This document shows positions 7,527 to 9,356 of a DNA stretch of 9,356 nucleotides, piece by piece. The translations under genes and the position numbers were made by a program. Origin of the DNA: an uncultured Clostridia bacterium (GTDB lineage Bacteria > Bacillota > Clostridia > Oscillospirales > QAKW01); the NCBI GenBank assembly GCA_944387905.1, contig CALXGU010000049.1:1-9356 (forward strand), given 5' to 3'. The notes below the pieces were generated by a model. The model saw only the letters and a program-made list of their open reading frames with translations. It had not been told where the DNA came from and ran no database searches. How positions within the stretch are numbered: position 1 is the first letter of the stretch; the number at the start of each line of letters is the position of its first letter.

Positions 7527-7555
7527 ATTATATATTTATACGTCTTATTTGTCAA
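7527..7555 (-). promoter_or_regulatory. Perfect consensus SigA-type promoter for prfB
   Basis: The minus strand reads TTGACA (7555-7550), 17 bases, then TATAAT (7532-7527): all twelve positions match consensus. Transcription should begin near 7520, about 30 bases before the prfB ATG at 7489. This rules out the upstream ATG at 7558 as the translation start, since it lies before the transcript begins. Confidence 0.92.
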
Positions 7556-7596
7556 CATACTCCGTGTATGCAGGCAATAATTCGGAAATATCTGTA

Positions 7597-7625
7597 TTTA
7601 CTTTTATTAAAATGTATAGTATAAT
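7597..7625 (+). promoter_or_regulatory. Probable SigA-type promoter for the membrane protein-GDPD pair
   Basis: TTTACT (7597-7602; four of six matches to TTGACA) is followed by 17 bases and a perfect TATAAT (7620-7625). The start would fall near 7632, giving a leader of about 40 bases. Its -35 lies about 40 bases from the -35 of the divergent prfB promoter, so the two could affect each other. Confidence 0.75.
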
Positions 7626-7659
7626 ATTGTTGTTATGTATTTTACTGAATTTAATTTAC

Positions 7660-7675
7660 GGAGGCGTTTTATTTG
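7660..7675 (+). promoter_or_regulatory. Ribosome binding site that fixes a TTG start
   Basis: GGAGG (7660-7664) lies 8 bases before TTG at 7673. No in-frame ATG lies nearby upstream, and the next in-frame ATG is around codon 48, inside the second hydrophobic segment. TTG is therefore the best-supported start of the downstream gene. Confidence 0.85.
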
Positions 7676-8524
7676 AAGACAAAACATGCGCTTTTGTTCA
7701 CGGCAGTTTCTGTACCCGTGTGTATTGTTTTAAGAATATTGCAATATATTTTTGTAATAGATGAAAACGGCTTTTATCAGCCTCAAGATGGTTTTGATAC
7801 ATTCATAATATATATGTTATATATTTTCTTGGCCGCCGCGGCTGTGTTTGCGCTTTTTTTTATGATATTTGGCAGCAGCCAGAGATCTGGAAGACAGGTT
7901 CTTAACAGCAATGCCGCAGGTTTTATTTTTATACTTATCGCTATTATAATGATGGCTGATTTCGGTGTGAATACTGCGTCTATGCTTAAGATGCGTCTGC
8001 CTGACCCGGTGGTTATCCTTGAGCTTTTAACGGCTGTGTTTTATGCTGTTTTGGGGTATACCGTTCTGAGCGGCAGCAAGCCAAAAAACGGAATATTTAT
8101 TTTCGGATTTTTCGCGCCTGTTTACGTTATTGCATACACAATAAAAGAGTTTTTCGGATCTTTTGAAAAGTCTCATGTCAGCCAGGTCAAGTTTAACATG
8201 CTGACACTTTGTGCTCTGGCGCTTTTTGTCATGACTGTAGTTTTGCTTTTCTGCGGGCAAAAAGTAACAAAAAGACGTGTGACCGCCATATCGTCTCTAT
8301 ATGCCGTTATAGCTTCATCAAGCTCAGCTGCAGATTTGTTTGCCGCAGCTGCCGGTAAGATCCCGGGCGGCATTGATGCCGGCTTTATTCTCAATGCGCT
8401 TATACAAACATTATTTATTGTGATCGCTTTCATTGCCTTGATCCATGCGGATGACGATACTGTATCAGAAGTTGAAAACCTTAAAAATAATACTATTAAC
8501 GAGGAGGAAACTACTAATGGTTAA
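7673..8524 (+). CDS. Membrane protein of unknown function, about eight transmembrane helices
   Basis: I do not recognise this 283-residue protein. Hydrophobic segments at about 6-29, 44-67, 82-102, 113-133, 140-160, 177-195, 203-227 and 236-258 predict seven or eight membrane helices. The C-terminal tail (259-283) is hydrophilic and acidic. Between helices 2 and 3 is a basic patch (GSSQRSGRQ, 67-75), and KVTKRR precedes helix 7, which suggests both are cytoplasmic. No transporter, kinase or peptidase motif is visible. Translation starts at TTG after an ideal GGAGG. The gene is the first of a two-gene unit: its last 8 bases overlap the start of a glycerophosphodiester phosphodiesterase, so the two are probably translated together. 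A role in the membrane or in lipid-derived substrate handling would be a guess from context alone. Confidence 0.85.
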   Translation: MKTKHALLFTAVSVPVCIVLRILQYIFVIDENGFYQPQDGFDTFIIYMLYIFLAAAAVFALFFMIFGSSQRSGRQVLNSNAAGFIFILIAIIMMADFGVNTASMLKMRLPDPVVILELLTAVFYAVLGYTVLSGSKPKNGIFIFGFFAPVYVIAYTIKEFFGSFEKSHVSQVKFNMLTLCALALFVMTVVLLFCGQKVTKRRVTAISSLYAVIASSSSAADLFAAAAGKIPGGIDAGFILNALIQTLFIVIAFIALIHADDDTVSEVENLKNNTINEEETTNG

Positions 8525-9254
8525 AATTATTGCACACAGAGGATCTTCAGGAACTGCTCCGGAAAATACAATGTTTGCTTTCAAAAAGGCTGTAGCCGAC
8601 GGGGCCGACGCTATTGAGACAGATGTCAGAAAGACAAAGGACGGTGTGCTTATCATTATGCACGACGCCACTCTCAAGCGGCTTGCATTCGAGGAATATG
8701 CCGACTGGGATGTTACCGAATTGACCTACGATCAGATAAAGAACGTAGATATCAGTTCAAAACATTTCCCGGATGTACCGGTACAGAACATAGTAAAGCT
8801 GTCCGAGCTTCTTGAACTGGTAAAGGAGACGGGCATCGGCCTGAATATTGAAATAAAAGGCAATCATACTGTCGACGATGGATTGGAGTATGACATAGTT
8901 GAAATGGTTGCTCAGTACGGCGTTGAGGACAAGGTATTTTATTCATGCTTTGACCACCCCATACTTGAAAACGTACTTAAAGCAAATCCCAATGCGAAGG
9001 TAGCTCCCCTGTACGTGCATGCGATATCCAATACCGTAGACTATGCAAAGGCCATGGGCGCATTTGCAGTACATCCGGAATTCAAATGCAATCTGCTCAG
9101 AGTCGATTTGAAACAAGTGCGTGACGCAGGGCTTGAAATAAACGCCTGGACCGTAAATGACGCCGACAGCGCTGCTGCTCTTGTAAAAGCCGGAGTGACC
9201 GGTCTTATAACTAATTTCCCGCGCCAAATCAGAGACGCTGTAAAAGACCTGTAA
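8517..9254 (+). CDS. Glycerophosphodiester phosphodiesterase (GDPD family)
   Basis: The family hydrolyses glycerophosphodiesters, such as deacylated phospholipids, to glycerol-3-phosphate and an alcohol, using a metal ion. The 245 residues have typical length for the small cytoplasmic form, with no signal peptide. Catalytic and metal-binding positions are intact: HRG at 7-9 (H7) with APENT at 14-18, ETD at 34-36 (E34, D36), HD at 49-50 (H49) and NIEIKG at 110-115 (E112). The late NAWTVND block is also present. The stretch after HDATLKR differs from the usual pattern: the Thr of the R-T-T motif is missing (LKRLAFEEY) and the LDAG block reads VDIS, so substrate preference may differ. The ATG at 8517 is chosen because GAGGAGG lies 9 bases upstream; an in-frame ATG at 8445 lies inside the upstream gene without such a site. 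Confidence 0.94.
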   Translation: MVKIIAHRGSSGTAPENTMFAFKKAVADGADAIETDVRKTKDGVLIIMHDATLKRLAFEEYADWDVTELTYDQIKNVDISSKHFPDVPVQNIVKLSELLELVKETGIGLNIEIKGNHTVDDGLEYDIVEMVAQYGVEDKVFYSCFDHPILENVLKANPNAKVAPLYVHAISNTVDYAKAMGAFAVHPEFKCNLLRVDLKQVRDAGLEINAWTVNDADSAAALVKAGVTGLITNFPRQIRDAVKDL

Positions 9255-9297
9255 GCTAATGGTATAAATGCCGTTTTTTATTGCAAACTAACATCAG

Positions 9298-9330
9298 ATC
9301 CGCACATCTGTTTTTTACGGGTGTGCGGAT
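9298..9330 (+). other. Long hairpin without a T tract between GDPD and the next gene
   Basis: ATCCGCACATCTG (9298-9310) can pair over 13 positions with CGGGTGTGCGGAT (9318-9330), using two G-U pairs, around a TTTTTTA loop. The outer nine pairs are perfect Watson-Crick. No run of T follows, so it is not a standard intrinsic terminator. It lies 43 bases past the GDPD stop and 13 bases before a likely ribosome binding site, so it could act as an RNA stabiliser, attenuator or leader element. Confidence 0.55.
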
Positions 9331-9343
9331 ACTAAAATATTTC

Positions 9344-9356
9344 AAGGAGCTGCAAT
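9344..9356 (+). promoter_or_regulatory. Ribosome binding site of a further plus-strand gene starting at the edge
   Basis: AAGGAG (9344-9349) is followed by five bases and then AT at the last two positions. If the next base is G, an ATG begins at 9355 with good spacing. I see no convincing promoter between the GDPD gene and this site, so the gene may be co-transcribed with the membrane protein-GDPD pair. Confidence 0.55.

Noticed and set aside
7490..7558. N-terminal extension of prfB from an ATG at 7558
   Set aside because: It overlaps a perfect promoter, lacks a ribosome binding site, and would shift RF2 away from the standard 365-residue length and motif positions.
8445..8516. GDPD start at an upstream ATG (8445), adding 24 residues
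   Set aside because: The extension lies inside the membrane protein gene, has no nearby ribosome binding site, and the HRG motif normally sits close to the N-terminus; the ATG at 8517 has GAGGAGG at ideal spacing.

Overview
This window is most likely a chromosomal segment of a Gram-positive bacterium of the class Clostridia. The supporting evidence is an S-layer-homology (SLH) surface protein, a TagO-type lipid-carrier sugar transferase with its UDP-GlcNAc 2-epimerase, strong AGGAGG-type ribosome binding sites, a TTG start, textbook housekeeping promoters with 17-bp spacers, and moderate-to-low GC. Genus cannot be read from the sequence. I see no insertion sequence, prophage gene, CRISPR array, tRNA or rRNA.

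Layout. From about 4200 leftward on the minus strand runs a tight cluster read as trpS, tagO/wecA, wecB/mnaA and a membrane-anchored phosphodiester glycosidase (NAGPA domain) that leaves the window at base 1. Spacings are 15 bp, a 17-bp overlap and 0 bp, so this is one operon, driven by a TTGAAA-17-TATAAT promoter at 4202-4230. A strong hairpin terminator (4257-4290) separates it from the next minus-strand gene, a 646-residue secreted SLH protein (4299-6239) with its own strong promoter. Further right, still on the minus strand, is prfB (release factor 2, 6392-7489), with a perfect consensus promoter that an over-long open reading frame would hide. A divergent promoter pair at 7527-7625 separates prfB from a plus-strand pair: an eight-helix membrane protein of unknown function (TTG start) and a glycerophosphodiester phosphodiesterase, overlapping by 8 bp. 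The window ends on a hairpin and what looks like the ribosome binding site of another plus-strand gene.

How it fits together. TagO starts polymer synthesis by placing GlcNAc-1-phosphate on undecaprenyl phosphate, and WecB/MnaA supplies UDP-ManNAc. These are the usual first steps of wall teichoic acid or secondary cell wall polymer synthesis, and ManNAc-containing polymers are known ligands of SLH domains. An SLH protein therefore lies next to genes that may build its anchor. The NAGPA-domain protein is predicted to act outside the membrane on sugar-1-phosphodiester bonds, the kind of bond that joins such polymers to peptidoglycan. That link is inference. The most useful observations are the prfB gene without its programmed frameshift, the surface-polymer gene grouping and the structured trpS leader. 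I found no clearly new defence or mobile system.
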